Shown: piece after piece, positions 24,058-36,173 of the stretch | Position numbering within the stretch: position 1 is the first letter of the stretch | Layout of the letters: each line of letters begins with the position of its first letter | From: Herbiconiux gentiana | Lineage (GTDB): Bacteria; Actinomycetota; Actinomycetes; Actinomycetales; Microbacteriaceae | Assembly (NCBI RefSeq): GCF_024978135.1 | Contig: NZ_JANTEZ010000004.1 | Coordinates: 62,001-126,000 of the forward strand | DNA: 64,000 bases | Direction: 5' to 3' | Translations under genes and position numbers: made by a program | Notes under the pieces: generated by a model | The model's database searches: none | What the model was told of the DNA's origin: nothing | What the model saw: only the letters and a program-made list of their open reading frames with translations

Positions 24058-25821
24058 CTACCCGAAGCTTTCGGCGACGTCATCCAGAGCGACCTGGGTG
24101 CGCTCCCCCGACGCCCGATCCCACAGCTCCACGACGCCGTCGGCGACCCCTCGGCCCACGATCACGATGCGCGGCACGCCGATCAGCTCGGCGTCGCCGA
24201 ACTTCACTCCGGGGCTCACCTTGGGGCGGTCGTCGAAGAGCACCTCGAGGCCCTTCGCCTCGAGGTCGGAGACGACCGACTCGGCGGCCTGGTAGACCGC
24301 CTCGTCTTTCCCGGTGGCGATGACGTGCACGTCGAAGGGCGCGACCGAGGGCGGCCAGATCAGCCCCTTCTCGTCGTTGTTGAGCTCGGCGATGATGGCC
24401 AGGATGCGCGTGACGCCGATGCCGTAGGAGCCCATCGTCACCGTGACGAGCTTGCCGTTCTCGTCGAGCACCTTGAGGCCGAGGGCCTCGGCGTACTTGC
24501 GACCGAGCTGGAAGACGTGACCGATCTCCATGCCGCGAGCCAGCTCGACCGGGCCGGAGCCGTCGGGAGCGGGGTCTCCCGCTCGCACCTCGGCCACCTC
24601 GACGGCGCCGTCGGCCCTGAAGTCGCGCCCGGCGACGAGGCCGAAGACGTGCTTGCCGTGCACGTTGGCCCCGGTGATCCAACCGGTGCCGTCGACCACC
24701 CTCGGGTCGACGACATAGCGGATGCCCGTGCTCGACTCCTCGCCGAGAACCGCACCCTCGGGCGACCAGGGCCCGATGTAGCCCTTGACGAGCCCCGGGT
24801 TCTTCGCGAAGTCGGCCTCGGTGGCGGCCTCGACCTCCGCGGGAGCGAAGGCGACCTCGGCCCGCTTCAGGTCGACCTCGCGGTCACCGGGCAGGCCGAC
24901 GACGACGACCTCGCGCGTGCCGTCGAGGTTCACCAGCGCGAGCACCACGTTCTTCAGGGTGTCGGCCGCCGTCCACGACCGGCCGTCGGGGCGGGGGTGG
25001 GATTCGTTCGCCGCGTCGACCAGCGTCTGGATGGTGGGCGTCTCGGGGGTGTCGTGAACCTCGGCCGGCGTGAGACCCTCGAACGAGCGGGGCTCGGGCG
25101 CGAGGGTGGTGAACGCCTCGACGTTCGCCGCGTAGCCGCCGGCCGACCGCACGAAGGTGTCTTCGCCGACGGGGGTGGGGTGCAGGAACTCCTCGCTCTT
25201 TGAGCCGCCCATCGCTCCGGCGTCGGCCTTGACGATCGCGTATTCGAGCCCGAGGCGGGTGAAGATGCGCTCGTAGGCGTCGCGCTGCGCCTGGTAGCTC
25301 GCGTCGAGCCCGGCGTCGGTGTAGTCGAACGAGTACGCGTCTTTCATGGTGAACTCGCGCCCGCGCAGCAGGCCGGCGCGGGGGCGGGCCTCGTCGCGGT
25401 ACTTGTCCTGGATCTGGTAGATCGACAGGGGCAGGTCTTTGTAGCTGTTGTAGAGGTCTTTCACGAGCAGGGTGAAGACCTCCTCGTGCGTGGGCGCGAG
25501 CACGTAGCCCGCGTCCTTGCGGTCGGAGAGCCGGAACATGCCGGGCCCGTACTCGGTGTAGCGCCCGGTGACCTCGTAGGGCTCCTTGGGCAGCAGGGCC
25601 GGGAAGTGCACCTCGAAGGCTCCGGCGGCCTCCATCTCCTCGCGGATGACCGCCTCGATCTTCGCCTTCACCCGCAGCCCGAGCGGCAGCCAGGCGAAGA
25701 TGCCCGGCGCCTGGCGACGGATGTAGCCGGCGCGGACGAGCAGCACGTGGCTCGCGACCTCGGCGTCGGAGGGCGATTCCCGCAGCGTGCGGAGGAAGTA
25801 GTTGGACAAGCGAGTAGGCAC
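24058..25821 (-). CDS. proS: prolyl-tRNA synthetase
   Basis: 587 residues, class II synthetase of the bacterial type. Motif 2 region: [20 protein letters not shown]; motif 3: [12 protein letters not shown] near residue 465. Between them lies the ~180-residue INS editing-type insertion (starting around residue 225), then the C-terminal anticodon-binding domain. It charges tRNA-Pro. The GTG start at 25821 has no Shine-Dalgarno sequence but a TAGACT box six bases upstream, so it appears leaderless. The region upstream, shared with the divergent ogt gene, holds two DnaA-box-like sequences. Confidence 0.97.
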   Translation of the reverse strand: MPTRLSNYFLRTLRESPSDAEVASHVLLVRAGYIRRQAPGIFAWLPLGLRVKAKIEAVIREEMEAAGAFEVHFPALLPKEPYEVTGRYTEYGPGMFRLSDRKDAGYVLAPTHEEVFTLLVKDLYNSYKDLPLSIYQIQDKYRDEARPRAGLLRGREFTMKDAYSFDYTDAGLDASYQAQRDAYERIFTRLGLEYAIVKADAGAMGGSKSEEFLHPTPVGEDTFVRSAGGYAANVEAFTTLAPEPRSFEGLTPAEVHDTPETPTIQTLVDAANESHPRPDGRSWTAADTLKNVVLALVNLDGTREVVVVGLPGDREVDLKRAEVAFAPAEVEAATEADFAKNPGLVKGYIGPWSPEGAVLGEESSTGIRYVVDPRVVDGTGWITGANVHGKHVFGLVAGRDFRADGAVEVAEVRAGDPAPDGSGPVELARGMEIGHVFQLGRKYAEALGLKVLDENGKLVTVTMGSYGIGVTRILAIIAELNNDEKGLIWPPSVAPFDVHVIATGKDEAVYQAAESVVSDLEAKGLEVLFDDRPKVSPGVKFGDAELIGVPRIVIVGRGVADGVVELWDRASGERTQVALDDVAESFG

Positions 25822-25827
25822 GCACCG

Positions 25828-25833
25828 AGTCTA
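25828..25833 (-). promoter_or_regulatory. proS: -10 box TAGACT, leaderless GTG start of proS
   Basis: TAGACT on the minus strand, six bases before the GTG at 25821; no ribosome binding site. Confidence 0.5.
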
Positions 25834-25870
25834 GCCAGCGCGGCACGAACGCTCACATCGCGGGCGGGGC

Positions 25871-25931
25871 TGTGCACAACTCCCCCGTTATCCCTTCTAC
25901 ACAGAGCAGCGGATGCCCGTCCCTGTCCACA
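25871..25931. promoter_or_regulatory. two DnaA-box-like 9-mers between proS and ogt
   Basis: 25871-25879 reads TTGTGCACA on the minus strand and 25923-25931 reads CTGTCCACA on the plus strand. Each differs by one base from the actinobacterial DnaA-box consensus TTGTCCACA. A gttatccc between them is a poorer match. Confidence 0.35.
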
Positions 25932-25970
25932 GATCGCCCCGCGACCCCGCGCGGCCCGACGAGGGCGTCC

Positions 25971-25976
25971 TACCCT
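25971..25976 (+). promoter_or_regulatory. -10 box TACCCT, leaderless start of ogt
   Basis: TACCCT is followed by six bases and the ATG at 25983; there is no Shine-Dalgarno sequence. Confidence 0.45.
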
Positions 25977-25982
25977 CACCGC

Positions 25983-26501
25983 ATGGACACTCTGACTCAG
26001 CAGCGGGCCGCCGCACCGTTCCTGCAACGCTGCACGACCCCGATCGGCCGGGTCGAGGTGGTCAGCGACGGAGAAGCGGTCACCCGGGTGGCGCTCGAGG
26101 CAGCCGGAGCACTGCCGCACGACGGCCTGGTGTTCGACTCCGACACCGTCGCCGACGAGGCGATCGCGCAGCTGCTCGACTACTTCGAAGGCAGCCGCAA
26201 GCGCTTCACGGTGCCGCTGGCGCACCGCGGCACGCCCTTCCAGGTCGCGGTCTGGCAGGAGCTCGCGGCGCTCGGCTGGGGCGAGCCGACCGACTACGGC
26301 GCGATCGCGCGCGCGGTCGGCAAGGTCGGCGCCGGGCGCGCCGTCGGCGGTGCGGTGGCGCTGAACCCGACGCCGTTGCTCGTCGGCTGCCACCGGGTGC
26401 TCTCGGTCGCCGGCCGCATCACCGGCTGGAGCCACGGAGAGGGGGTGCCGACCAAGGCCTGGCTCCTGTCCCACGAATCCATCGCCTTCGCGGCCGGCTG
26501 A
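25983..26501 (+). CDS. ogt: methylated-DNA-protein-cysteine methyltransferase
   Basis: 172 residues. It repairs O6-alkylguanine by transferring the alkyl group to its own cysteine. The DNA-binding domain runs from GTPFQVAVWQELAALGWGEPTDYGAIA; the arginine-finger helix (GRAVGGAVALNPTP) follows. The active site reads VGCHRVL instead of the usual VPCHRV: the cysteine, His and Arg are kept, but proline is replaced by glycine. The end continues GRITGWSHGEGVPTK, as in the family. The ATG at 25983 matches the expected domain start and a leaderless -10 box. It converges on yaaA. Confidence 0.92.
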   Translation: MDTLTQQRAAAPFLQRCTTPIGRVEVVSDGEAVTRVALEAAGALPHDGLVFDSDTVADEAIAQLLDYFEGSRKRFTVPLAHRGTPFQVAVWQELAALGWGEPTDYGAIARAVGKVGAGRAVGGAVALNPTPLLVGCHRVLSVAGRITGWSHGEGVPTKAWLLSHESIAFAAG

Positions 26502-26542
26502 TGGCGATGACCTTGACCGCCACGGACAGGGCCACGACCACC

Positions 26543-26572
26543 GCCACGGCCACGGCCACGGCCACGGCCACC
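26543..26572. repeat. 6-bp tandem repeat (gccacg)n
   Basis: Four perfect gccacg units and one gccacc at 26543-26572, with a further gccacg at 26531. It lies in the 81-base gap between the convergent ogt and yaaA genes. Confidence 0.85.
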
Positions 26573-26582
26573 CTGAACCGCG

Positions 26583-27332
26583 TCAGACCTCGAGCACCAG
26601 TTCGCCCGACGCGGCGAGCGAGAGACGGTGTCCGGTCGCGCTCCCCCAGGCGATCAGCTCGTCCACCTCCGCGAAGTCGGTACCGTGCTGCACGAGTGCG
26701 CGCACCAGCTCGCCCTTGCCCTTCTTGTTGAAGTGGTTCAGGGCCCGCGTGACGCCGTCTGGCCCTTCGCTAACCACCCGCAGGAAGTGGGAACGGGAGA
26801 CTGCGGGAGGTACGGGGCCGAGATGCACGTAGGCCTCCGAGCGCAGGTCGAGCACGAGTTCGTCGCGGTGGGCCAGCAGGGCCTTCGAGACGGGGGCGCT
26901 CCACGTCGCCTTGAGGCTGTCGCCCTCGAGTCGGGAGTCGTGCGAGAGCCGGTACGCCGGCACCGGGTCTCCCGCACCGACGAGGCCGAACAGCGCCGAG
27001 TGGATGCGCACGTGCCGCGCGGCGAAGGCGCGGGCCGCGGCGTCGAGCGACGGCGCGTCGAGGGCCTCGTACAGCACACCCGTGTAGCGGTCCATCGCGG
27101 GCATCGTAGGTGAGGAGGTGAGAGCGCGGTTGCGATCGACCTCCGAGGCGAGCTTCGGGCCGAGCTTGAGGCGCCGCAGCGACTCCTCTCGGTCACGGCT
27201 GAGCTGCTTCAGGCGCCGCACCGTGGCGCGCCGGGTTGGCGTCAGGGTCGGATGCGAGAGCAACGCCAGATCGAGGGCGGGGCCGTCTCCCCCGTCGTGC
27301 TTGGTCTCCGAGGGCGGGAGCAGGACGAGCAT
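26583..27332 (-). CDS. yaaA: YaaA-family peroxide-stress protein (DUF328/UPF0246)
   Basis: 249 residues with the YaaA pattern: LPPSETK at the N-terminus, RYTGVLYEALD, FGLVGAGDPVPAYRLSHDSRL, LDLRSEAYVHLGP, and HFNKKGKGELVRAL near the C-terminus. In E. coli YaaA limits intracellular iron and DNA damage during hydrogen peroxide stress and has a DNA-binding fold with a helix-hairpin-helix. The ATG at 27332 has a weak AGG upstream. It follows the ATP synthase operon on the same strand but is separated from it by the terminator at 27385. Confidence 0.9.
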   Translation of the reverse strand: MLVLLPPSETKHDGGDGPALDLALLSHPTLTPTRRATVRRLKQLSRDREESLRRLKLGPKLASEVDRNRALTSSPTMPAMDRYTGVLYEALDAPSLDAAARAFAARHVRIHSALFGLVGAGDPVPAYRLSHDSRLEGDSLKATWSAPVSKALLAHRDELVLDLRSEAYVHLGPVPPAVSRSHFLRVVSEGPDGVTRALNHFNKKGKGELVRALVQHGTDFAEVDELIAWGSATGHRLSLAASGELVLEV

Positions 27333-27384
27333 CCGGAGCCTTTCTGGGCGACTGGGCAGCTGAGGAACTGCGAGGAGGAAAACA

Positions 27385-27430
27385 CGAAGGCCGCCGCCCC
27401 ACTCACGAGGAGCAGGGACGGCGGCCTTCG
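27385..27430 (-). terminator. intrinsic terminator of the ATP synthase operon
   Basis: A perfect 12-bp stem, cgaaggccgccg (27385-27396) with cggcggccttcg (27419-27430), begins six bases after the atpC stop. On the minus strand it is followed by TGTTTTCCTCC. This is the clearest Rho-independent terminator in the window. Confidence 0.9.
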
Positions 27431-27436
27431 AGGGAA

Positions 27437-27703
27437 CTACTTGATCAGCTCGGCGTCGCGCGCCACGATCGTGACGGTGTCGTTCTCGACCGAGAGGAAC
27501 CCGTCGTCGGCACGAGCGACCAGGCGCTCTCCGCTCGTCGCGTTCACACGCACCTCGCCCGCGGCGAGGATCGCGAGCATCGGCTCGTGACCGGCCAGGA
27601 TGCCGATCTCGCCCTCGACGGTCTTGGCGACCACCATCGAGGCCTCGCCGGCCCAGATCTGCTGGTCGGCCGAGACGACGCTGACGTTCAGAGGACGAGC
27701 CAT
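27437..27703 (-). CDS. atpC: ATP synthase epsilon subunit
   Basis: 88 residues, the short actinobacterial form: the N-terminal beta-sandwich (LNVSVVSADQQIWAGEA, GEIGILAGHEPMLAIL, GFLSVENDTVTIVA) without most of the C-terminal helical hairpin that inhibits ATP hydrolysis in E. coli. It is part of the F1 central stalk. The ATG at 27703 overlaps nothing; the atpD stop is three bases upstream. Last gene of the operon. Confidence 0.95.
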   Translation of the reverse strand: MARPLNVSVVSADQQIWAGEASMVVAKTVEGEIGILAGHEPMLAILAAGEVRVNATSGERLVARADDGFLSVENDTVTIVARDAELIK

Positions 27704-27705
27704 GA

Positions 27706-29190
<1,485 letters not shown>

Positions 29191-29229
29191 CTACTGGAGT
29201 CTGGGTTGATGTGGCGAAGGCCGCGACGC

Positions 29230-30132
29230 CTACTTGGCGGTTGCCAGGGCGTCGGCCCCGCCGACGATCTCGGAGATCTGCTGCGTGATCTCGGACTGAC
29301 GGGCGTTGTTGGCCAGACGGGTGAAATCGCGGATCAGGTTGTCGGCGTTGTCGCTGGCCGACTTCATGGCCTTCTGACGCGCGGCGTGCTCGGCGGCGGC
29401 CGACTGCAGCATCGCGTTGAAAATGCGGCTCTCGACGTAGATCGGCAGCAGCGCATCCAGCACCGTGGCGGCGTCGGGCTCGAACTCGTACAGCGGGTAG
29501 ACCTCGTTCGACGGCTCGACGGGGGCTTCGCCCTCGACGATCTCGAGCGGGAGCAGACGCACGACCTCGGGAACCTGGCTGACCATGCTCACGAAGCGGT
29601 TGTACACGAGGTGGATCTCGTCGACCCCACCCTCCTGGTCGTCGAGGTTGTAGGCCTCGACGACGGCGTCCGCGATCTCCTTCGCCGTCTCGAACTGGGG
29701 CTGATCCGTTCCACCCGTCCAGGCCTGGACGCTCGCGCGCTTGCGGAAGCTGAAGTAGCCCACCGCCTTGCGCCCGACGAGGTAGAAGATGACCTTCTTG
29801 CCCTCGCTCCGCAGGAGCTCGGCGAGCTGCTCCGCCTCCTTCAGGATCGAGGAGGAGAACGCACCCGCGAGACCGCGGTCGGAGGTGAAGATCACCACGG
29901 CGGCGGTGTCGAGCTTCTCCCGCTCGCTGGTCAGCGGGTGGTCGACGTTGGAGTACGTCGCCACGGCCGAGACCGCACGCGTGATGGCCCTGGAGTACGG
30001 GGCCGAGGCGGCCACGCGCTGCTGCGCCTTCTGGATGCGCGAGGCGGAGATCAGCTCCATCGCCCTCGTGATCTTCTTGGTCGTCTGGGCCGATTTAATC
30101 CTCGACCGATAGACCCTGAGCTGAGCGCCCAT
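29230..30132 (-). CDS. atpG: ATP synthase gamma subunit
   Basis: 300 residues. It is the rotating central shaft of F1. The long N-terminal helix ([23 protein letters not shown]) and the C-terminal helix ([23 protein letters not shown]) form the coiled coil; SDRGLAGAF marks the globular domain. A ~30-residue insertion around residue 200 (acidic, Pro-containing) resembles that of other actinobacterial gamma subunits. It starts two bases after the atpA stop. Confidence 0.97.
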   Translation of the reverse strand: MGAQLRVYRSRIKSAQTTKKITRAMELISASRIQKAQQRVAASAPYSRAITRAVSAVATYSNVDHPLTSEREKLDTAAVVIFTSDRGLAGAFSSSILKEAEQLAELLRSEGKKVIFYLVGRKAVGYFSFRKRASVQAWTGGTDQPQFETAKEIADAVVEAYNLDDQEGGVDEIHLVYNRFVSMVSQVPEVVRLLPLEIVEGEAPVEPSNEVYPLYEFEPDAATVLDALLPIYVESRIFNAMLQSAAAEHAARQKAMKSASDNADNLIRDFTRLANNARQSEITQQISEIVGGADALATAK

Positions 30133-30134
30133 GC

Positions 30135-31772
30135 TTAGCGGCGACCCTTCACGATCTTCTCCTGGCCGACGTCGGCCTTGTCGGTCGCCTGGAACTGCTC
30201 CTTGCCCACCGAGGCGAGCGGCTTGCCCTCACCCGTCTGGAACTCGAGCTTGAACTGGTCGACCGCCTTGTCGAGCGCGGCAGCGGTGTCGTCGTCGAGC
30301 TTGTTGGTCTCGCGCAGCGTGGTGAGGATGTCGGTCGTGCGACCGACGTACTCGAGCAACTCGGCCTCGAAGCGCAGGATGTCCTCGACCGGGACCTCGT
30401 CGAGCTTGCCCTTGGTGCCGGCCCAGATCGAGACGACCTGCTGCTCGACGGGGAACGGCGAGTACTGCGGCTGCTTCAGCAGCTCGGTGAGGCGGGCGCC
30501 TCGGGCGAGCTGACGACGCGACGCGGCGTCGAGGTCGGAGGCGAACATCGCGAAGGCCTCGAGCGAGCGGTACTGCGCGAGCTCGAGCTTCAGCGTTCCG
30601 GAGACCGACTTGATCGACTTGACCTGGGCGTCGCCACCGACTCGCGAGACCGAGATGCCGACGTCGACAGCGGGGCGCTGGTTGGCGTTGAACAGGTCGG
30701 ACTGCAGGAAGATCTGGCCGTCGGTGATCGAGATCACGTTGGTGGGGATGTACGCCGAGACGTCGTTCGCCTTGGTCTCGATGATCGGCAGACCGGTCAT
30801 CGATCCGGCGCCCAGCTCATCGGACAGCTTGGCGCAACGCTCGAGCAGACGCGAGTGCAGGTAGAACACGTCACCGGGGTACGCCTCGCGTCCCGGCGGC
30901 CGACGGAGCAGCAGCGACACGGCGCGGTAGGCCTCGGCCTGCTTCGACAGGTCGTCGAAGATGATCAGGACGTGCTTGCCGCCGTACATCCAGTGCTGGC
31001 CGATGGCCGAGCCGGTGTAGGGGGCGAGGTACTTGAAGCCGGCGGGGTCGGAGGCCGGGGACGCCACGATGGTGGTGTACTCCATGGCTCCGGCGTCTTC
31101 CAGGGCGCCGCGCACCGAGGCGATGGTCGAACCCTTCTGGCCGATCGCGACGTAGATGCAGCGCACCTGCTTGTCGACGTCGCCCGAGTCCCAGTTGGCC
31201 TTCTGGTTGATGATCGTGTCGATCGCGATGGCCGTCTTACCGGTCTGGCGGTCGCCGATGATGAGCTGGCGCTGGCCACGGCCGATCGGGATCATGGCGT
31301 CGATCGCCTTGATGCCGGTCTGCATGGGCTCGTGCACGCTCTTGCGGGCCATGACGCCGGGGGCCTGGAGCTCGAGCTCGCGGCGACCCTCAGCAGCGAT
31401 CTCGCCGAGACCGTCGATCGGGTTGCCGAGCGGGTCGACGACGCGGCCGAGGTAGGCGTCGCCCACGGGCACCGAGAGGACCTCGCCGGTGCGGGTGACC
31501 TCCTGGCCCTCCTCGATGCCGGTGAACTCGCCGAGCACGATGACACCGATCTCGTCCTCGTCGAGGTTCTGGGCGAGGCCCAGGGTGCCGTCGGCGAAGC
31601 GAATCAGCTCGTTGGCCATGACGCCGGGCAGACCCTCGACGTGGGCGATGCCGTCGGCGGCGTCGATGACGTAGCCGACCTCGGTCGTGCTGGCCTTGCC
31701 GGGCTCGTAGGCGGCGACGAAGTCTTTGAGAGCGTCGCGGATCTCATCGGGGCGGATCGTAAGTTCAGCCAT
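30135..31772 (-). CDS. atpA: ATP synthase alpha subunit
   Basis: 545 residues. This is the non-catalytic nucleotide-binding F1 subunit. Walker A GDRQTGKT near residue 170, the [11 protein letters not shown] Walker B, and [15 protein letters not shown] (the signature loop, whose Arg reaches into the catalytic site) are all present. The C-terminus is extended by ~30 polar residues compared with E. coli, as in other actinobacteria. Confidence 0.98.
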   Translation of the reverse strand: MAELTIRPDEIRDALKDFVAAYEPGKASTTEVGYVIDAADGIAHVEGLPGVMANELIRFADGTLGLAQNLDEDEIGVIVLGEFTGIEEGQEVTRTGEVLSVPVGDAYLGRVVDPLGNPIDGLGEIAAEGRRELELQAPGVMARKSVHEPMQTGIKAIDAMIPIGRGQRQLIIGDRQTGKTAIAIDTIINQKANWDSGDVDKQVRCIYVAIGQKGSTIASVRGALEDAGAMEYTTIVASPASDPAGFKYLAPYTGSAIGQHWMYGGKHVLIIFDDLSKQAEAYRAVSLLLRRPPGREAYPGDVFYLHSRLLERCAKLSDELGAGSMTGLPIIETKANDVSAYIPTNVISITDGQIFLQSDLFNANQRPAVDVGISVSRVGGDAQVKSIKSVSGTLKLELAQYRSLEAFAMFASDLDAASRRQLARGARLTELLKQPQYSPFPVEQQVVSIWAGTKGKLDEVPVEDILRFEAELLEYVGRTTDILTTLRETNKLDDDTAAALDKAVDQFKLEFQTGEGKPLASVGKEQFQATDKADVGQEKIVKGRR

Positions 31773-31825
31773 CGTTTTCCCTTTTCTGATGGGGTATGCC
31801 CCCAGTGTGTTCCTGTGCCCTCTGA

Positions 31826-32623
31826 TTAGCCAGCGAGCTGAAGTCTCAAATCGTTGATGCGCGTCGCGACGCTTCCGTCGATGACGTCGTCACCGAGCTG
31901 GATGCGCACGCCGCCCACCACCGAGGGGTCGATCACCTGGTTGATCCGCACCGGCATGCGGTAGCTGCCGGTGAGGGCCTTCTCGAGCCGGGCGATGCGG
32001 TCGGCCGTGAGCGGGGCGGCGACGGTGACCGTCGCGACCCGCGAGCCGGCCTCGTCGGCCACGATCGTGGAGGCGTAGCGGATGAGCTCGCCGATTCGGC
32101 GACCGCGGGGCTGGGTGACCAGCTGACGCACGATGGCGACGGTCTCGTTCGAGGCGCGGCCACCGAGCAGCCGCTCGACGAGCGCCCGCTTCTGCTCGAC
32201 CGAGCCGAGCTTCGAGCCCAGCGCCAGCTCGAGCGACGAATCGCTCGACACGGCGCGGGCGAACTCGAACAGCTCGCGGTCGATCGACAGCGACGAGGGC
32301 GCCGAGAAGGCGACGGCACGGATGCCCAGCTCCTCGATGCCTGCGAGCAGGTCGTTCTTCGACGACCAGCGGCTGGTCGCCACCGTGTCGAGAAGGTCGA
32401 CCGTCGTGGCGCTGTACGCCGTCGCGAACAGCCGGCGCACGAGCGCCGACTTCGCCGCGGGCTCCGCTCCGGGGTCGGAGAGGGCTGCCAGCAGGTGCGA
32501 CGAATCTCCGATGATCCGACCAGCGGCGAAGAGCTCTTCTCCCGTGGCCAGATCGACCGCGCCGGCCACGCTCGAAAGACGAGCCGTGGCGCCGGCGAGG
32601 GCTTCTCTGGTCGCGCTACCCAT
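31826..32623 (-). CDS. atpH: ATP synthase delta subunit
   Basis: 265 residues, longer than the ~180 of E. coli because of an N-terminal region of some 80 residues, common in actinobacteria. The C-terminal part carries the delta/OSCP signature ([20 protein letters not shown] and [24 protein letters not shown]). It links F1 to the peripheral b stalk. The ATG at 32623 comes four bases after the atpF stop; open frame continues upstream within atpF but the overlap would be implausible. Confidence 0.95.
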   Translation of the reverse strand: MGSATREALAGATARLSSVAGAVDLATGEELFAAGRIIGDSSHLLAALSDPGAEPAAKSALVRRLFATAYSATTVDLLDTVATSRWSSKNDLLAGIEELGIRAVAFSAPSSLSIDRELFEFARAVSSDSSLELALGSKLGSVEQKRALVERLLGGRASNETVAIVRQLVTQPRGRRIGELIRYASTIVADEAGSRVATVTVAAPLTADRIARLEKALTGSYRMPVRINQVIDPSVVGGVRIQLGDDVIDGSVATRINDLRLQLAG

Positions 32624-32627
32624 GGTG

Positions 32628-33176
32628 CTACTTCTTTCCCGAGGTGTCGGCCTCGAGGTCGGCGAGGAAGCGGTCGACCAGAGCCGTCGCCTTCGCGTCG
32701 TCGGAGAGGGACTCGCCCACGACACCCGAGGCGAGGTCGATGGCCAGCGAGCCGACCTCCGAGCGCAGCGACACGAGGGCCGCCTGACGCTCGGCCTCGA
32801 TCGCGACCTGGGCGTTCGCCTTGGTGCGCTCGGCCTCGCTCTGAGCCTGAGCGGTGACCTCAGCACCGATGCGCTGCGCATCGACACGGGCCTGCTCACG
32901 GATCTTGGCGGCCTCGGCGCGAGCCTCGGCCAGCTGGGCGGTGTACTGCTGCAGGGCAGCTTCCGCCTCGCGCTGCGCTTCGTCGGCCTTCTCCATGTTT
33001 CCCTCGATCGCGGCGGACCGCTCGTCGAGGAGCTTCTTCATGCGCGGGAGGACGAGCCTCCAGAAGAAGAAGAGGATGACGACGAAACACACCGACGACC
33101 AGATGATGTCGTACCACTCCGGAATGAGTGGATTCTTCGCGGTCTCTTCGCCAGCAGCCAGAACTGCGTTCAGCAT
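32628..33176 (-). CDS. atpF: ATP synthase b subunit
   Basis: 182 residues. One membrane helix near the N-terminus (IIWSSVCFVVILFFFWRLVLP, about 24-44) is followed by a long Ala/Glu/Arg-rich coiled coil forming the peripheral stalk. The start at 33176 is the expected one for the family. Confidence 0.96.
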   Translation of the reverse strand: MLNAVLAAGEETAKNPLIPEWYDIIWSSVCFVVILFFFWRLVLPRMKKLLDERSAAIEGNMEKADEAQREAEAALQQYTAQLAEARAEAAKIREQARVDAQRIGAEVTAQAQSEAERTKANAQVAIEAERQAALVSLRSEVGSLAIDLASGVVGESLSDDAKATALVDRFLADLEADTSGKK

Positions 33177-33207
33177 TCCAGCCTCCTTATCGATCGAAGA
33201 TGGGCGA

Positions 33208-34301
<1,094 letters not shown>

Positions 34302-34432
34302 AGCGTTAGCTATCAGCGCTATCTCCTGTTCGGGGCGTGGAACTGTTCATAGTTCTCGCGACGACGAGCGGGTGGGAGGGGTGCTGCAGGGAGAATGCGA
34401 AGGCATTGTCCAGCGGCGGAACGAACTTCTCC

Positions 34433-34438
34433 ACCCTA
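34433..34438 (-). promoter_or_regulatory. possible -10 box TAGGGT ahead of atpB
   Basis: TAGGGT on the minus strand in the 174-base gap between the AtpI-like gene and atpB. It would give a leader of about 125 bases. No convincing -35 was seen, so this is tentative. Confidence 0.3.
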
Positions 34439-34475
34439 TCAATACTTAGGGCATCCTGACGAATCGTGAGGCCCG

Positions 34476-34970
34476 TCACTGCGGGCCGGGGAGGCGCACG
34501 TCGGAGGCGTAGGGCATGCGGCTGCGGGCGACGACGATGACGTCGACGACGAGGGTTCCGAGCACGGCCACGACGATGCTGAGGAACAGTACGACGTCGT
34601 TCGTGAAGTCGGCGCCGCGCAGCAGCACCACGAGCACGATGAACAGGGCGAACTTCACGATCCACGAGCCGAGCACGATCACGAAGAACAGCGTCGTGAA
34701 CAGCGGTGACGCGGCGAAGCGGTTGGCCACCAGGATGCTCGCCGCCGTGATGCCCGCGAACACCAGCACCATCACCGTGCCGATGAGGGCGCTGATCGCC
34801 CCCGTCCAGCCGTCGACGACGTAGCCGACCACTCCCCCGACGACGGCGATCACCAGGGCGAGGATGGCGTCCCACTTCAGGATGGTCGAGAACACCCCCG
34901 TCGAGGACGGCGTCGGGTAGTTGCCGCGCGGTGCGGGCTCCGGGGTGTACGCGGGGTCGGTCTCGGTCAC
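34476..34970 (-). CDS. AtpI-like four-helix membrane protein
   Basis: 164 residues: a Pro-rich N-terminal stretch and four membrane segments (about residues 33-56, 62-83, 92-117 and 128-146). SWIVKFALFIVLVVLL in the third segment resembles AtpI-family proteins, which help assemble the c ring in some bacteria. Position immediately before atpB also fits atpI. Its GTG overlaps the stop of the transferase gene by four bases. Similarity is weak, so the name rests mainly on place and topology. Confidence 0.75.
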   Translation of the reverse strand: MTETDPAYTPEPAPRGNYPTPSSTGVFSTILKWDAILALVIAVVGGVVGYVVDGWTGAISALIGTVMVLVFAGITAASILVANRFAASPLFTTLFFVIVLGSWIVKFALFIVLVVLLRGADFTNDVVLFLSIVVAVLGTLVVDVIVVARSRMPYASDVRLPGPQ

Positions 34971-36172
34971 GGGGTGGACTCCTTGATGTCGTCGGCGGCC
35001 GCGTCGAGCGGGTCGTCGCCGGCTTTGGCACGGGCTTCGAGGGTGCCCGCGTCGGCGGACTGGGCGGCGAACTCGCGGCGCTTGGCGCGACTGAGCGGCG
35101 AGAGGGTCACGACGGTGCAGACGGCGATGCCGAGGCCCAGCACGATGAACGCGGGCCAGTACGGGTCGAGCACGAAGAAGAGCAGGCAGCCGACCGAGAT
35201 CACGGCCGTCCACGAGTAGAAGATCAGCACGGCCTGCAGGTGGCTGTGGCCCATGTCGAGCAGCCGGTGGTGCAGGTGCTTGCGGTCGGCGCTGAACGGG
35301 CTCTTCCCGGCCCGCAGCCGCCGGATGACGGCGAGGCTGAAGTCGAGCAGCGGGATCACCAGGATGGCGAACGGCAGCAGGATCGGGATGAACGCCGGCA
35401 GCAGCTCCGAGCGGCCGAGCTGGGCGGGGTCGACCTGGCCGGTGACCGCGATGGCGCTCGTGGCCATGAGGAGCCCCACGAGCAGGGCGCCCGCGTCGCC
35501 CATGAACAGTTTCGCCGGGTGGAAGTTCAGCGGCAGGAAGCCGGCGCAGGCGCCGATCAGCACGGCGGTGATGAGCGAGGCGAGGTTGAAGTAGTCGGTC
35601 GGCGAGGTCTCCTGGGCCAGCAGGTAGCTGTAGAGGAAGAACACGCCGTTGGCGATCAGGGCGACACCCGCCACCAGGCCGTCGAGACCGTCGATGAAGT
35701 TGATGGCGTTCATCACCAGCACCACCGCGAGGATGGTGATGATCAGGGACATGGCGGGCGAACCGATGCCGCGGGTGTCGCCGATCGGCAGCGAGAGGAT
35801 CTGCACCCCCTGCCAGGCCAGGAGCCCGGCGGCGAGGATCTGGCCGGCGAGCTTCGTCAGCCAGTCGAGGTCCCAGATGTCGTCGGCCACGCCGATGACC
35901 ACGATGATCAGGGCGGCTCCGAGGATGGCCCAGACCTTCCCGGGCTCGGCGAACACCAGCCGGAACCAGCTGATCTGCGACGCCACGCCGATCGCCACCA
36001 CGACCCCGAGGAACATGGCGATGCCGCCGAGACGGGGCGTCGGCCGGGTGTGCACGTCGCGCTCGCGGATCTTCGGGTACAGCCGGTAGCGGTGGCTGAG
36101 TTTGTAGATCACCCAGGTCAGGCCGAAGGTGACGACCGCCGAGACGAGCGCGACGAGGAGGTAGAAGCGCAC
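34967..36172 (-). CDS. undecaprenyl-phosphate N-acetylglucosaminyl-1-phosphate transferase (WecA/TagO type)
   Basis: 401 residues with ten or eleven membrane helices. MraY/WecA-family motifs: PTPRLGGIAMF, VADDIWDLD (metal-binding Asp pair), NAINFIDGLDGL, FMGDAGALLVG and the cytoplasmic HLHHRLLDMGHSH typical of the WecA/TagO branch rather than MraY. It transfers GlcNAc-1-phosphate to undecaprenyl phosphate, the first step of cell-wall polysaccharide or linkage-unit synthesis. GTG start at 36172, one base after the Sua5 stop. The C-terminal ~45 residues are charged and cytoplasmic. Confidence 0.92.
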   Translation of the reverse strand: MRFYLLVALVSAVVTFGLTWVIYKLSHRYRLYPKIRERDVHTRPTPRLGGIAMFLGVVVAIGVASQISWFRLVFAEPGKVWAILGAALIIVVIGVADDIWDLDWLTKLAGQILAAGLLAWQGVQILSLPIGDTRGIGSPAMSLIITILAVVLVMNAINFIDGLDGLVAGVALIANGVFFLYSYLLAQETSPTDYFNLASLITAVLIGACAGFLPLNFHPAKLFMGDAGALLVGLLMATSAIAVTGQVDPAQLGRSELLPAFIPILLPFAILVIPLLDFSLAVIRRLRAGKSPFSADRKHLHHRLLDMGHSHLQAVLIFYSWTAVISVGCLLFFVLDPYWPAFIVLGLGIAVCTVVTLSPLSRAKRREFAAQSADAGTLEARAKAGDDPLDAAADDIKESTP

Positions 36173-36173
36173 G

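Noticed and set aside
31826-32899. Extended start for the ATP synthase delta subunit inside atpF
   Set aside because: The extra ~90 codons overlap atpF in another frame and are Arg/Ser-rich; the ATG at 32623 gives a normal family start.
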